Shown: positions 26,990 through 37,347, numbered from the stretch's first letter. The stretch is DNA of 64,000 nucleotides from Mycolicibacterium sp. TUM20985 (GCF_030295745.1 NZ_AP027291.1:2480001-2544000), one strand, 5' to 3'. The notes: generated from the letters alone by a model not told the origin. Translations and numbers: made by a program.

Positions 26990-27215
26990 ATGATGGATGC
27001 GGTGATCGCCGAACCCGGCGAACTGACACAACATGATTTGGACCCCGCTGAGGCGTTTGTCCGAGCAGGGTTTGGGGAGAGTTTCCGTGCCCATGATTGG
27101 CTGCATAACGTTGAGGGCGTGCACGTGCTGGTCACCGAGGATGACGAGCTGTTGGCTCACGCCTCAGGGTGACTCGCACCCTGCGCGCTGGTTATCTGCA
27201 ACGCAATTGAGCAAT
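26990..27215 (+). pseudogene. N-terminal part of an AAC(2')-like GNAT acetyltransferase
   Basis: From ATG 26990: LDPAEAFVRAGFGESFRAHD, then WLHNVEGVHVLVTEDDELLAHAS, the pattern of the N-terminal third of mycobacterial aminoglycoside 2'-N-acetyltransferases. After HAS the frame stops at 27172. A +1 frame continues with RTLRAGY, the next conserved block, then ends, so about ten residues and the frame are lost. The missing C-terminal part has a counterpart on the same strand at 43273-43617. Confidence 0.55.
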
Positions 27216-27860
27216 CGGAGCGTCTGTGCCGGTGTGCAATTCGACGCCATGTGCATGACGTTGGTATACGAGCGGTTCCGTTGTGTACATGCAACTGACG
27301 ATGGCGCCTATTGGTGGTCTCGGCTCAGGGAAGATCTGGCCCACTACGTGCCCCAGGAACTGGGGGCAGACAACGTGATTGGTGACCGAGCCGGGTCACC
27401 CCGGTCGCTCGGCGCGCCGCCCCCGGACACGGCGATGAGGACCCCCGGCTGCGCTCGTTCAGATCAGCCCGTGACGGTCGGTCCCGCGTCGTCGTGGAGT
27501 CGGCGACCTGTGCAGTATCCACGCGGATTGCCTTGCCTAGTGTGGTCGTCTCTGGCAAGCTTCAGCCAGCGCATCCGCCGCTCAGTCATCGAGCTTCCGG
27601 TGCCGTCTATCACCACCCGGAACCGGTGGTTCCCGCATCCCGACGACACTGTCAACTTAGGGTCCCTCGATGACTTCTACAAGCTTGATGTCCATTCCGA
27701 ACCCGATCAGTATCGGTTGCGGCGCCTACAAATTCGGAGCGCTCGACGGCGTAGCGCCGAGACGCGGCCCGGTCCGCGTTGCTCGACACGACCCTCTTAC
27801 GCTCCCAGCCCACATACCGGGCGTCTTGGTAATGGAGCGCCTCGATCGGAGACCCGGGTC
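27216..27860. other. 645-base region before narK without a recognised gene
   Basis: Composition is mixed and open frames are short or unsupported. The narK frame is open upstream to 27033, but that extension has no transporter character and overlaps the acetyltransferase remnant in another frame. The promoter and regulatory sites of the nar cluster should lie here; no NarL, FNR or DosR-like box was identified by eye. Confidence 0.4.
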
Positions 27861-29114
27861 ATGACGACCGCAGGAACGGTCCAGGCGAAGACCACCGACG
27901 TGGTGAGGTCGCCGTGGCTGATGCTGGCGCTGGCCACGACCGGGTTCGTCATCAACTTCTGGGCATGGGCGCTGCTCAGCCCCTTGGGCCCGCTATTTCG
28001 CGACCAGGGGACGCTCGGCGCGCTGAGCGAGTCCGACGTTGCCTTGATGGTCGCAGTGCCGGTGGTCGTGGGCTCGCTGGGTCGGATCCCGGTCGGTGCG
28101 CTGACCGACAAGCTGGGTGGCCGGGTGATGTTTCCGCTCGTCTCCGCGGCCACGATCGTGCCGATCCTGTTCCTGGCGTTCTTTGCCCTGGACTCCTACG
28201 TCCTGATCCTGGTTGGCGGGTTCTTCCTCGGTATCGGTGGCACCGCGTTCGCTGTCGGCGTTCCGTTCGTGAACGCCTGGTTCCCGCCCGAGCGGCGCGG
28301 ACTCGCCATCGGAATATTCGGTGCCGGTATGGGGGGCACCGCAATCAGCGCGCTCACCACGGTCAAGCTCTACTCGAATGTGGGCGAGAAGGCCCCTTTC
28401 CTCATCACGGCGGTCGTGCTCGCCGTGTATGCCGTGGTGTCCTGGCTTCTGCTGCGTGATGCGCCGGGCCGAACCGCGCCGACCACACCCCTGATGTCCC
28501 GCCTCCTGGCCAACGCCAGGCTCCCCATCACCATGCAGGCGAGCATCCTCTACGCGGTGGCCTTCGGCGGCTACGTGGCGTTCTCGGTGTACCTACCGGC
28601 CTACCTGAAGACCGCCCACGGCTTGGCCGCCGCTGACGCGGCCAACCGGATGGCCGGCTTCGTAATCGTTGCGGTGATCATGCGCCCGATCGGCGGGTGG
28701 CTCTCTGACCGGTTCGGCGCGATCCCGGTGCTCGCCAGCGGATACGCCGTCGTGGTTGCGGGTGCCGCGATTTCAGCAGGCAGTCCGCCGTTAGGTGGCA
28801 TCGGCACGGCCGCGTTCTTGGCCATGGCCGCCGCCCTCGGGTCCGGCAGCGGCGCTACCTTCGCGCTGATCGCCAAGGTCACCGAGCCATCGCGGGTCGG
28901 TGGGGTGACGGGATTGGTCGGCGCGGCCGGCGGACTGGGGGGCTTCGTGCCGCCGCTGATCATGGGCTATGTCTACGGACGCACTGAGTCCTACGCGATC
29001 GGGCTGTGGATGCTCGCCGTCACTGCGGCACTCGCACTCGCATTCACTCTCACCGCCGTCCGCGCCACCGCACGCTCATCGCAGCAGGCGATCCGGCCAT
29101 CACAAGATAGATGA
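27861..29114 (+). CDS. narK: Nitrate/nitrite transporter, NarK-type MFS
   Basis: 417 residues with about twelve membrane helices, from FVINFWAWALLSPLGPLFRD onward. Signature motifs of the nitrate-nitrite porter group are present: GRIPVGALTDKLGGRVMFPL (MFS motif), GIFGAGMGGTAISAL and TGLVGAAGGLGGFVPPLIMG. ATG 27861 is selected as the family start, with GGAG 9 bases upstream. It lies 15 bases before narG on the same strand, so uptake of nitrate or export of nitrite is co-expressed with the reductase. Confidence 0.93.
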   Translation: MTTAGTVQAKTTDVVRSPWLMLALATTGFVINFWAWALLSPLGPLFRDQGTLGALSESDVALMVAVPVVVGSLGRIPVGALTDKLGGRVMFPLVSAATIVPILFLAFFALDSYVLILVGGFFLGIGGTAFAVGVPFVNAWFPPERRGLAIGIFGAGMGGTAISALTTVKLYSNVGEKAPFLITAVVLAVYAVVSWLLLRDAPGRTAPTTPLMSRLLANARLPITMQASILYAVAFGGYVAFSVYLPAYLKTAHGLAAADAANRMAGFVIVAVIMRPIGGWLSDRFGAIPVLASGYAVVVAGAAISAGSPPLGGIGTAAFLAMAAALGSGSGATFALIAKVTEPSRVGGVTGLVGAAGGLGGFVPPLIMGYVYGRTESYAIGLWMLAVTAALALAFTLTAVRATARSSQQAIRPSQDR

Positions 29115-29129
29115 CGAGAGGACCAGCTC

Positions 29130-32100
29130 GTGACCCAGCAGCCGGGCATGGACGGAGCTATCAGCGACGCACTGGTGCGCAGTCGTCGCTACTTCACGAA
29201 GGCGAAGATCTCCGACGACCTCCGGACCCTCACCAAGGCGGGGGGACGGCAGGCCGACGATTTCTACCGGGACCGCTGGAGCCACGACAAGGTGGTCCGC
29301 TCGACGCACGGCGTGAACTGCACCGGGTCGTGCTCGTGGAAGGTCTACGTCAAGGACGGGATCATCACCTGGGAGACCCAGCAGACCGACTACCCATCGG
29401 TCGGCCCGGACTCCCCGGAATACGAGCCGCGTGGCTGCCCCCGCGGCGCCGCCTTCTCCTGGTACACCTACTCGCCGACCCGGGTCCGTTACCCCTATGT
29501 CCGCGGCGTACTCCTGCAGATGTACCGCGAGGCCAAGAACCAGCACGACGGAGATCCAGTCGAAGCATGGGCGCACATCGTCGAAAACCCCCAACGTGCC
29601 AGGGCCTACAAATCTGCCCGCGGTAAGGGCGGTCTCGTCCGCGCCACCTGGGACGAGGCCGCGGAAATCGTTGCTGCCGCACACGTGCACACGATCCAGA
29701 AGTACGGCCCCGATCGGGTCGCCGGGTTTTCGCCCATCCCGGCCATGTCGATGGTGTCGCACGCCTCCGGCGCCCGGTTCGTGAACCTGATCGGCGGCTC
29801 GATGCTGAGCTTCTACGACTGGTATGCCGATCTGCCCGTCGCTTCACCGCAGGTCTTCGGCGACCAGACCGACGTCCCGGAGTCCGGGGACTGGTGGAAT
29901 GCCGGCTATTTGATCATGTGGGGTTCCAACCTCCCTGTCACGCGCACCCCCGACGCGCACTGGATGACCGAGGCCCGCTACCGCGGTCAGAAGGTCGTTG
30001 CGGTCGCGCCCGATTACGCCGACAACGTGAAGTTCGCCGACGAGTGGCTGCCCGCCAAACCGGGTACCGACGCCGCGCTGGCGATGGCCATGGGGCACGT
30101 CGTGCTGAAGGAATTCTTCGTCGACCGAGAGACCCCGTACTTCACCGACTACGTCAAGACCTACACCGACCTGCCGTACCTGGTGAAGCTCGACGAAGCC
30201 GGCGGCGGGACCTACACATCGGGCAAGTTCCTGACGGCCGCCGACCTGGCGCCGGCCGCCGCGGCTGAGGCGAACGCCGCCTTCAAGACCGTCCTCATCG
30301 ATTCGCGCACTGGGGAACCGGTCGTCCCGAAAGGCTCACTCGGGCACCGGTTCGGTGACACCGATGTCGGTCGGTGGAACCTTGAACTCGGCGACGTGGA
30401 CCCGCTGCTCTCGTTGCTCGACGGCGCGGCCGAGACCGTCACGGTGCGGATGCCGCGCTTCGACACACCCGATGGGGCGGCCGTCGACCTTCCGAGGGGG
30501 GTCCCGGTCCGTCGGGTCAACGGGCATCTGGTCACCACCGTGTTTGACCTGTTGCTCGCGCAGTACGGTGTCGGTCGCGACGGGCTGCCGGGAGAGTGGG
30601 CCAGCGGGTACGACGACGCGGAGTCGCCGTACACACCCGCGTGGCAGGAACTCATCACCGGCGTCCCGTCCGCGACCGCCGCCCGGATCGGGCGGGAATT
30701 CGCCGCGAACGCCGAGGAGTCGCGGGGCCGTTCGATGATCGTGATGGGAGCGGGAACCAACCATTGGTTCCACTCCGACACGATCTACCGCGCCTTCCTC
30801 ACCCTGACCAACCTCACCGGTTGCCAGGGAGTCAACGGTGGCGGCTGGGCACATTACGTCGGACAGGAGAAGGTCCGCCCCATCACGGGCTACACGCAGA
30901 TCGCCAATGCGCTCGACTGGAACCGGCCGCCCCGCAACATGATTCAGACTGCCTTCTGGTATCTGCACACCAACCAATTCCGCTACGACCACTTCGGCGC
31001 CGACACCCTGTCCGCGACCACCGGCACCGGACAGCTGGCAGGTTTGTCCACCGCCGACGTGATCGCCAAGAGCGCCCGCATGGGCTGGATGCCTTCGTAT
31101 CCCACATTCGACCGCAATCCGCTCGACCTCAGCGACGACGCTGCCGCTGCGGGCAAGCCGGTGGGTGAGTACGTCGTCGAGCAGCTCAAGTCAGGTGAGC
31201 TGGACTTCGCCGGCGAGGACCCCGATGCGCCGCAGAACTACCCGCGCATCCTGTCGATCTGGCGAGCGAACTTGCTTGGTTCGTCGGGCAAGGGCAACGA
31301 GTACTTCCTCAAGCATCTTCTCGGCACGGACTCTTCGGTGCGGGCCACCGAGACCCCCGAGGGCAAGCGCCCGGTCGACGTGACGTGGCGGGACGAGGCA
31401 CACGAGGGCAAACTCGATCTGCTGATGACGATCGACTTCCGTCAGACCAGCACCACGATTTTCTCCGACGTTGTCCTGCCGGCGGCGACCTGGTACGAGA
31501 AGCACGACCTCAACACCACCGATATGCACCCGTTCGTGCACTCCTTCAACCCGGCGATCGCTCCGCCCTGGCAGACCCGCACCGACTGGGACGCGTGGCA
31601 GACGATCGCAGCGAAATTCAGCGAGCTCGCTGCTACCCGTTTGGGTGTGCGCAAAGATGTTGTGGCCGTGCCACTTACGCACGACACCCCCGACGCGATG
31701 GCTAACCCCCACGGCGTCGTACGCGACTGGAAGAAAGGCGAGTGCGAGCCGATTCCCGGTGTCACGATGCCCAAGCTGGTCGAGGTCGAGCGTGATTACG
31801 GCGCGGTCGCCGAGAAGATGAACGCGCTCGGACCGTTGGTCGACACCCTGGGCGCGACCACCAAGGGCGTCACCTTCGAGCTGAGCGAGCAGGTCGAATA
31901 CCTCAGAGGCAAAAACGGTGCCGTGCGCGGCGGCGTCGCTGACGGACGGCCCTCACTCAAGCGCGACGTGCATGTCTGCGAGGCCATCCTCGCCCTGTCC
32001 GGCACGACCAACGGCCACCTGGCCACGCAGGGCTTCAAAACCCTGGAGAAGCGCACTGGTGTGCGGCTGGCCGACCTGGCTGAGGAACACGAGGGTAAGC

Positions 32101-32843
32101 AGATCACCTTTGCCGACACCCAGGGCCCGCCCGTCCCGGTGATCACCTCGCCAGAGTGGTCCGGTTCCGAGACCGGCGGACGGCGCTACTCGCCGTTCAC
32201 CATCAACGTGGAGCGAAAGAAGCCTTGGCACACGCTGACCGGGCGGATGCACTTCTACCTCGACCACGACTGGATGGCCGAGCTCGGTGAGGGGCTGCCG
32301 GTATACCGGCCACCGCTCAACATGGCGGCGCTGTTCGCGGAGCCCGTACTCGGGAATGTCTCCGACGGTTCGGGCGGACAGGTCGAGGGGCTGACGGTGC
32401 GGTACCTGACCCCGCACAACAAGTGGTCGATCCATTCGGAGTATCAGGACAACCTGTTCATGCTGTCGCTGTCGCGTGGCGGCCAGAACATCTGGATGAG
32501 CGACCGGGACGCGGTCAAGGTCGGGATCAAGGACAACGACTGGATCGAGGCGGTCAATCGCAACGGGGTGGTCGTGGCGCGGGCCATCGTCTCGCACCGC
32601 ATGCCCGAAGGGACGGTGTACATGTACCACGCCCAAGACCGGCTCATCGATGTACCGATCGCGGAGACGTCGGGCAAGCGGGGCGGCATCCACAACTCGC
32701 TGACGCGTCTGCTGGTGAAGCCCTCGCACCTCATCGGTGGCTATGCGCAGCTGACCTTCGCCTTCAACTACCTCGGCCCCACCGGCAACCAGCGTGACGA
32801 GGTCACGATCATCCGCAAGCGCTCACAAGACGTGGAGTACTGA
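29130..32843 (+). CDS. narG: Respiratory nitrate reductase alpha subunit
   Basis: 1237 residues, full NarG length. The N-terminal [4Fe-4S] (FS0) ligands are H60, C64, C68 and C103 (STHGVNCTGSCSWK and EPRGCPRGAAFSWYTY). The molybdopterin region FGDQTDVPESGDWWNAGYL and NLPVTRTPDAHWMTEARY follows, with MIVMGAGTNHWFHSDTIYR and the C-terminal cofactor-binding block GNQRDEVTII. It reduces nitrate to nitrite on the cytoplasmic face. GTG start with GAGAGGA upstream. The frame is intact. Confidence 0.97.
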   Translation: MTQQPGMDGAISDALVRSRRYFTKAKISDDLRTLTKAGGRQADDFYRDRWSHDKVVRSTHGVNCTGSCSWKVYVKDGIITWETQQTDYPSVGPDSPEYEPRGCPRGAAFSWYTYSPTRVRYPYVRGVLLQMYREAKNQHDGDPVEAWAHIVENPQRARAYKSARGKGGLVRATWDEAAEIVAAAHVHTIQKYGPDRVAGFSPIPAMSMVSHASGARFVNLIGGSMLSFYDWYADLPVASPQVFGDQTDVPESGDWWNAGYLIMWGSNLPVTRTPDAHWMTEARYRGQKVVAVAPDYADNVKFADEWLPAKPGTDAALAMAMGHVVLKEFFVDRETPYFTDYVKTYTDLPYLVKLDEAGGGTYTSGKFLTAADLAPAAAAEANAAFKTVLIDSRTGEPVVPKGSLGHRFGDTDVGRWNLELGDVDPLLSLLDGAAETVTVRMPRFDTPDGAAVDLPRGVPVRRVNGHLVTTVFDLLLAQYGVGRDGLPGEWASGYDDAESPYTPAWQELITGVPSATAARIGREFAANAEESRGRSMIVMGAGTNHWFHSDTIYRAFLTLTNLTGCQGVNGGGWAHYVGQEKVRPITGYTQIANALDWNRPPRNMIQTAFWYLHTNQFRYDHFGADTLSATTGTGQLAGLSTADVIAKSARMGWMPSYPTFDRNPLDLSDDAAAAGKPVGEYVVEQLKSGELDFAGEDPDAPQNYPRILSIWRANLLGSSGKGNEYFLKHLLGTDSSVRATETPEGKRPVDVTWRDEAHEGKLDLLMTIDFRQTSTTIFSDVVLPAATWYEKHDLNTTDMHPFVHSFNPAIAPPWQTRTDWDAWQTIAAKFSELAATRLGVRKDVVAVPLTHDTPDAMANPHGVVRDWKKGECEPIPGVTMPKLVEVERDYGAVAEKMNALGPLVDTLGATTKGVTFELSEQVEYLRGKNGAVRGGVADGRPSLKRDVHVCEAILALSGTTNGHLATQGFKTLEKRTGVRLADLAEEHEGKQITFADTQGPPVPVITSPEWSGSETGGRRYSPFTINVERKKPWHTLTGRMHFYLDHDWMAELGEGLPVYRPPLNMAALFAEPVLGNVSDGSGGQVEGLTVRYLTPHNKWSIHSEYQDNLFMLSLSRGGQNIWMSDRDAVKVGIKDNDWIEAVNRNGVVVARAIVSHRMPEGTVYMYHAQDRLIDVPIAETSGKRGGIHNSLTRLLVKPSHLIGGYAQLTFAFNYLGPTGNQRDEVTIIRKRSQDVEY

Positions 32844-32844
32844 C

Positions 32845-34494
32845 ATGAAGGTCATGGCTCAGATGGCGATGGTGATGAACCTCGACAAGTGCATTGGGTG
32901 CCACACCTGCTCGGTCACGTGCAAGCAAGCGTGGACCAATCGTGCAGGGACGGAGTACGTTTGGTTCAACAACGTCGAGACCCGGCCCGGCCTCGGTTAT
33001 CCGCGCACGTACGAGGACCAGGAAAAGTGGAAGGGCGGCTGGGAGCTCAACAAACGCGGCCGCATGAAGCTCAAGGGTGGTGGGCGGTTCAAGAACCTGA
33101 TGACCATCTTCTCCAATCCCAAGCTGCCGTCGATCTACGAGTACTACGAGCCGTGGACCTACGACTACGCCACGCTCACCAACGCTCCCGCCCAGGAGCA
33201 CACCCCCGTTGCGCGGCCGAAGTCGTTGCTCACCGGTGAGAACATGAAGATCGAATGGTCGGCGAACTGGGACGACGACTTGGGTGGATCGACTGCCACG
33301 GCGCACCTCGACCCGATGCTTGCGAAGATCGCGGAGAAGGTGAAGTTCGAGTTCGAGCAGACCTTCATGTTCTATCTGCCGCGGATCTGCGAGCACTGTC
33401 TGAACCCCTCGTGTGCGGCCTCGTGTCCCAGCGGCGCGATCTACAAGCGTGAGGAGGACGGCATCGTCCTGGTCGATCAGGAGAAGTGCCGCGGCTGGCG
33501 CAAGTGCGTTTCCGGTTGCCCCTACAAGAAGATCTATTTCAATCACCGCACGGGCAAGGCAGAGAAGTGCACGTTCTGCTTCCCGCGCATCGAGGTCGGC
33601 CTGCCCACCGTCTGCGCCGAGACCTGCGTAGGCCGGCTGCGCTACATCGGCCTGATGCTCTACGACGCCGACAAGGTGCTCGAAGCGGCGTCCACTGAGG
33701 ACGAACACGGTCTCTACGAAGCCCAGCGCGAGGTGTTCCTCGACCCGTTCGACCCCGAGGTGATCCGCGAGGCAGAGAAGGCCGGAATCGCGCGCGACTG
33801 GATCGACGCCGCCCAGCGCTCGCCGATCTACGCGCTGATCAACACCTACCGCGTCGCGCTTCCGCTGCATCCGGAGTACCGCACGATGCCCATGGTCTGG
33901 TACATCCCGCCGCTCTCCCCGGTCATCGACGTCGTGCGTGACACCGGAGAGGACGCCGAGGACAAGGGCAACCTATTCGCGGCCATCGACGCGCTGCGGA
34001 TTCCGGTCGAGTACCTCGCCGAGCTTTTCACCGCAGGCGATGTCGCCCCGGTGGACGCCGTGCTCAAGAAGCTGGCCGCGATGCGGTGCTACATGCGCGA
34101 CATCACCATGGGCCGCGAACCGAACGGCTCCATCCCGGCCGCAGTCGGGATGAGCGAGGAGGAGATGTACGACATGTACCGACTCCTCGCGATCGCGAAG
34201 TACGACGAGCGCTACGTGATCCCGCCCGCGCACGCGGAGCAGGCGCACTCCCTCGAAGAGCTGGGGACAGAGTGCTCGGTCTCCGAGTACGGAGGCGGGC
34301 AGCAGGACCTGTTCGGCGAAGGCTCCGGTGTGCCGACGCCGATCGCGGTCGAGAACTTCAAGATGCTCAAGGAACGCCAGACAGCCGACTCGCTCGGCTC
34401 GCTCACCGCAAAGAGTGCGCGCGTCAACCTCCTGAACTGGGACGGCAAAGGCCCGCCCGCAGGACTCTTCCCCCCAAGTGGCCCGGACTCGTGA
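32845..34494 (+). CDS. narH: Respiratory nitrate reductase beta subunit
   Basis: 549 residues. It carries the electron-wire Fe-S clusters. The first cysteine set is C16, C19, C22 and C26 (DKCIGCHTCSVTCKQAW); others are in ICEHCLNPSCAASCPSG, KCRGWRKCVSGCPYKK and KCTFCFPRIEVGLPTVCAET. The Trp in place of Cys in CRGWRKC is the NarH feature that gives the [3Fe-4S] cluster. ATG 32845 follows the narG stop by one base, and its own stop overlaps narJ (GTGA). Confidence 0.97.
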   Translation: MKVMAQMAMVMNLDKCIGCHTCSVTCKQAWTNRAGTEYVWFNNVETRPGLGYPRTYEDQEKWKGGWELNKRGRMKLKGGGRFKNLMTIFSNPKLPSIYEYYEPWTYDYATLTNAPAQEHTPVARPKSLLTGENMKIEWSANWDDDLGGSTATAHLDPMLAKIAEKVKFEFEQTFMFYLPRICEHCLNPSCAASCPSGAIYKREEDGIVLVDQEKCRGWRKCVSGCPYKKIYFNHRTGKAEKCTFCFPRIEVGLPTVCAETCVGRLRYIGLMLYDADKVLEAASTEDEHGLYEAQREVFLDPFDPEVIREAEKAGIARDWIDAAQRSPIYALINTYRVALPLHPEYRTMPMVWYIPPLSPVIDVVRDTGEDAEDKGNLFAAIDALRIPVEYLAELFTAGDVAPVDAVLKKLAAMRCYMRDITMGREPNGSIPAAVGMSEEEMYDMYRLLAIAKYDERYVIPPAHAEQAHSLEELGTECSVSEYGGGQQDLFGEGSGVPTPIAVENFKMLKERQTADSLGSLTAKSARVNLLNWDGKGPPAGLFPPSGPDS

Positions 34495-35186
34495 GCCGAC
34501 GAACGAAGGTCGACCTCGCACCGCAGCAGCTGACCATCGCTTGGCAGTCAGTATCGCTGTTGCTTGACTACCCCGGCCCCGAGATTCTCGATCGCCTGGA
34601 CGTTCTCCGCCACGCGTCGCACCGGTTGCCGGTGGTCATCGGGGAACCGATCCGCAGATTCACGGACCATCTGGAGCAGTCGTCACTACCGGCGCTGCAG
34701 GCCGAGTACGTCGAGACATTCGATGACCGTCGCCGATGCAACCTGTTCCTGACGTACTTCGCCCACGGGGACACCCGCAAGCGAGGAATGGCCTTGCTAC
34801 GGTTCAAGCAGACCTACCTCGGCGCCGGCTACGAGCTCGACGACTCGGAGTTGCCAGATCACCTCTGCGTGGTGCTGGAGTTCGCGGCGACCGTGGATCA
34901 AGAACGTGGTCGGCAACTGATGCTCGACCACCGCGCAGGGCTGGAGCTGTTGCGCCTCTCGCTGGCCGACTTGTCCTCTCCGTGGGCGGATCTCCTCAAC
35001 GCGGTCACTCTGACCCTGCCTGCGCTCCGCGGCGACGAGCGCAAGGCGGTACGCCGGCTCGCCGCGCAAGGTCCTCCGGAGGAGGAGGTGGGACTGGCGC
35101 CGTTTGCGGCTCCGCAGTTCAGCCCCAGCGCGACGTCGGGCCCGCACGCCTTGTCGATGCCGTCTTTCCCAGGAGCACACCAATGA
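34491..35186 (+). CDS. narJ: Nitrate reductase assembly chaperone
   Basis: 231 residues from GTG 34491, overlapping the narH stop. The TorD/NarJ fold is seen in LTIAWQSVSLLLDYPGPEIL, LQAEYVETFDDRRRCNLFLT and YFAHGDTRKRGMALLRFKQT. NarJ binds apo-NarG in the cytoplasm and is needed for molybdenum cofactor and FS0 insertion; it is not part of the finished complex. Its stop overlaps the narI ATG. Confidence 0.93.
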   Translation: MSRRTKVDLAPQQLTIAWQSVSLLLDYPGPEILDRLDVLRHASHRLPVVIGEPIRRFTDHLEQSSLPALQAEYVETFDDRRRCNLFLTYFAHGDTRKRGMALLRFKQTYLGAGYELDDSELPDHLCVVLEFAATVDQERGRQLMLDHRAGLELLRLSLADLSSPWADLLNAVTLTLPALRGDERKAVRRLAAQGPPEEEVGLAPFAAPQFSPSATSGPHALSMPSFPGAHQ

Positions 35187-35911
35187 ACGAATTCCTTTTC
35201 GTCGTGGTGCCCTATGTTTGCCTGACGATTTTCATCGTCGGGCACCTGTGGCGCTACCGCTACGACAAGTTCGGCTGGACCACCCGATCGAGCCAGCTCT
35301 ACGAGAGGCGGTTGTTGCGTATCGGGAGCCCGCTGTTCCACTTCGGGATGGTCGGAGTCATCGGCGGTCATATCATCGGTCTCCTGATACCACAATCCTG
35401 GACGGACGCCGTCGGGATCAACGAGCACGTCTATCACATAGTGGCCGTCTCGGGTGGTCTGCTCGCAGGTGCCGCGGCGGCAGTGGGGATGGCCATCTTG
35501 ATCTACCGCCGTCGCACCGTCGGCCCGGTGTTTTCAGCGACGACGGTGATGGACAAGGTGATGTACGCGTTCCTCGGCGCCGCGATCGTGCTGGGAATGT
35601 GGAACACCATCGCCGGCTCGATCATGACCATCGGCGGTGAGTACAACTATCGTGAGGGCGTCTCGGTCTGGTACCGCTCGTTCCTCGCCTTCCAACCAGA
35701 TGCCAGCCTGATGGCGAACGCCCCGTTGGGCTTTCAGTTGCACGCTCTGGTCGCTTTCGGTCTCTTCGCGCTGTGGCCGTTCACCCGGCTCGTTCACGTG
35801 TTCAGCGCACCCGTGGGTTATGTCACGCGCCCGTACATCGTCTACCGCAGCCGCGATGACCACCTAGGCAGCCACCGGCCACGGCGTGGCTGGGACCAAA
35901 TGTCGCAGTGA
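35183..35911 (+). CDS. narI: Nitrate reductase gamma subunit (cytochrome b)
   Basis: 242 residues with five membrane helices. It anchors NarGH and takes electrons from quinol through two b haems. Histidine ligands are probably in PLFHFGMVGVIGGHIIGLLI and in GFQLHALVAFGLFALWPFTR followed by LVH. The start YVCLTIFIVGHLWRYRYDKF is typical of NarI. It ends the five-gene narK-narGHJI cluster, all overlapping or within 15 bases; mobile elements begin about 180 bases later. Confidence 0.95.
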   Translation: MNEFLFVVVPYVCLTIFIVGHLWRYRYDKFGWTTRSSQLYERRLLRIGSPLFHFGMVGVIGGHIIGLLIPQSWTDAVGINEHVYHIVAVSGGLLAGAAAAVGMAILIYRRRTVGPVFSATTVMDKVMYAFLGAAIVLGMWNTIAGSIMTIGGEYNYREGVSVWYRSFLAFQPDASLMANAPLGFQLHALVAFGLFALWPFTRLVHVFSAPVGYVTRPYIVYRSRDDHLGSHRPRRGWDQMSQ

Positions 35912-36155
35912 CTCCCGTGGCCGTCTCTCCGAACCTAGGCGACCCGCCCGCATGAGCGCGTCCAATACGCGCGAGCTCGGTTCGTGCGCGACGAGAATGC
36001 ACGGTTCTGTCTTGCACGTTCGGTGAGACCTCCGCATACCCCCGCACCGGACGCGACGGCGACCCGCTGCAACCTTGTGCGGGTTGTATTGGGGTTGACC
36101 CTTGATGGTGGACATCTGATCGCGGGACTGCTGGTCCTGCGGGGAGGATGTTCCC

Positions 36156-36458
36156 GTGTCGGGGAAACGCAAGCGCAAGACCTACACCCCGGAGTACCGC
36201 GAGCAGGCGGTGCGTCTGGTTGTCGATACTGGCCGCCCGATCGCGCACGTCGCCGCGGAGATCGGTGTTGGAGAACAGTTGCTCGGCCGGTGGGTCGCAG
36301 CGGCCAAAGCGCGCTCGGCAGCCGATAATCCCGAGGTGCTCGATGACGACGAACGCAAAGAGTTGGAACGGTTGCGCAACGAGAATGCTGAATTGCGTTT
36401 GGATAGGGCGTTTTTGAAAAAAGCAGCGGCCTTCTTCGCCTCCGAACAGAACCGGTAG
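36156..36458 (+). CDS. IS3-family OrfA (HTH protein)
   Basis: 100 residues. The HTH is in YTPEYREQAVRLVVDTGRPI followed by AHVAAEIGVGEQLLGRWV, and a leucine zipper (ELERLRNENAELRLDRAFLK) follows, as in OrfA proteins. A run of six A and G at 36417-36423 is a candidate slippage site for fusing OrfA with OrfB, which is open in the -1 frame from there. GTG start with GGGGAGGA upstream. Confidence 0.88.
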   Translation: MSGKRKRKTYTPEYREQAVRLVVDTGRPIAHVAAEIGVGEQLLGRWVAAAKARSAADNPEVLDDDERKELERLRNENAELRLDRAFLKKAAAFFASEQNR

Positions 36459-36460
36459 CA

Positions 36461-37347
36461 ATGTACCGGGTCATCGAAGCGGAGAAGGCCAACTTCACGG
36501 TGGTACGCATGGCCGGACTGCTGGAGGTGTCGCGTTCGGGGTTCTACAAGTGGCGTGCCGGCGGACTGGCCGGCCCGTCGCCGACTCAACGGCGCCGCGA
36601 CCTCATCGACGCAAAGGTCAAGGAATTCCACGATGCGTCCGATCAGGTGTACGGCTCACCGCGGATCCGCGCCGATCTGCGTGACGACGGGGTGACGATC
36701 TCACGCAAGACCGTGGCAGCCTCGATGCGGCGACAGCAGCTGGCCGGGATCAGCCCACGAAAGTTCACCCCGGTGACCACCGTGATCGACCTGGATGCCC
36801 ACCGGCCCCAGGACCTGGTGGAGCGCCGATTCGACCGCGGTGAGCTCGACAAGGTGTGGACATCGGACATCACGTACTTGTCCACCGGTGAGGGCTGGCT
36901 GTACCTGTGCGCGGTCCGGGACGGGTGCTCGCGGCGGGTGCTGGGCTGGGCCGTGCAGGACCACATGCGCACCGATCTGGTGGAGTCCGCACTGTCGATG
37001 GCCGTGGCGCTGCGCGAGGCGCTGCCCGGACAGGTCATCTTCCATGCCGACCGGGGCACTCAGTACACCTCCGGGCAGCTCGCCCGGTTCGTCCGCCGCC
37101 ACGACATCGCCCAATCGGTGGGTCGAACCGGGGTGTGCTGGGACAACGCCCAGGCCGAATCCTTCTGGAGCACAATCAAATCGGAGTTCTACCACAAATA
37201 CTATTGCCCACGTAGAATGCTGCTAGGCTCGCGGTCGGCGACTCGATCGAACGGGTCTACAACCGCCGACGGAGGCACTCGAAACTCGGCATGATCAGCC
37301 CAGTCGAGTTCGAGAACCGCCACACTCAGACGGCACAAGCCGCCTGA
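36461..37347 (+). pseudogene. IS3-family OrfB transposase with C-terminal frameshift
   Basis: The DDE residues are present: WTSDITYLSTGEGWLYL, IFHADRGTQYTSGQLARF, and the E of NAQAESFWSTIKSEFYHKYY. The HTH_21 start is RMAGLLEVSRSGFYKWRAGG. Near 37218 the frame breaks. The expected tail (IERVYNRRRRHSKLGMISPV, then EFENR) continues in another frame to TGA 37347, while the actual frame ends at 37294. All catalytic residues precede the break, so residual activity cannot be excluded. Confidence 0.85.

Noticed and set aside
27033..27860. Upstream extension of the narK frame
   Set aside because: It has no transporter character, no binding site and overlaps the acetyltransferase remnant; the transporter begins at 27861.
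31953..33870. Long minus-strand ORFs under narG and narH
   Set aside because: Antisense shadows of strongly supported coding regions, without family features.
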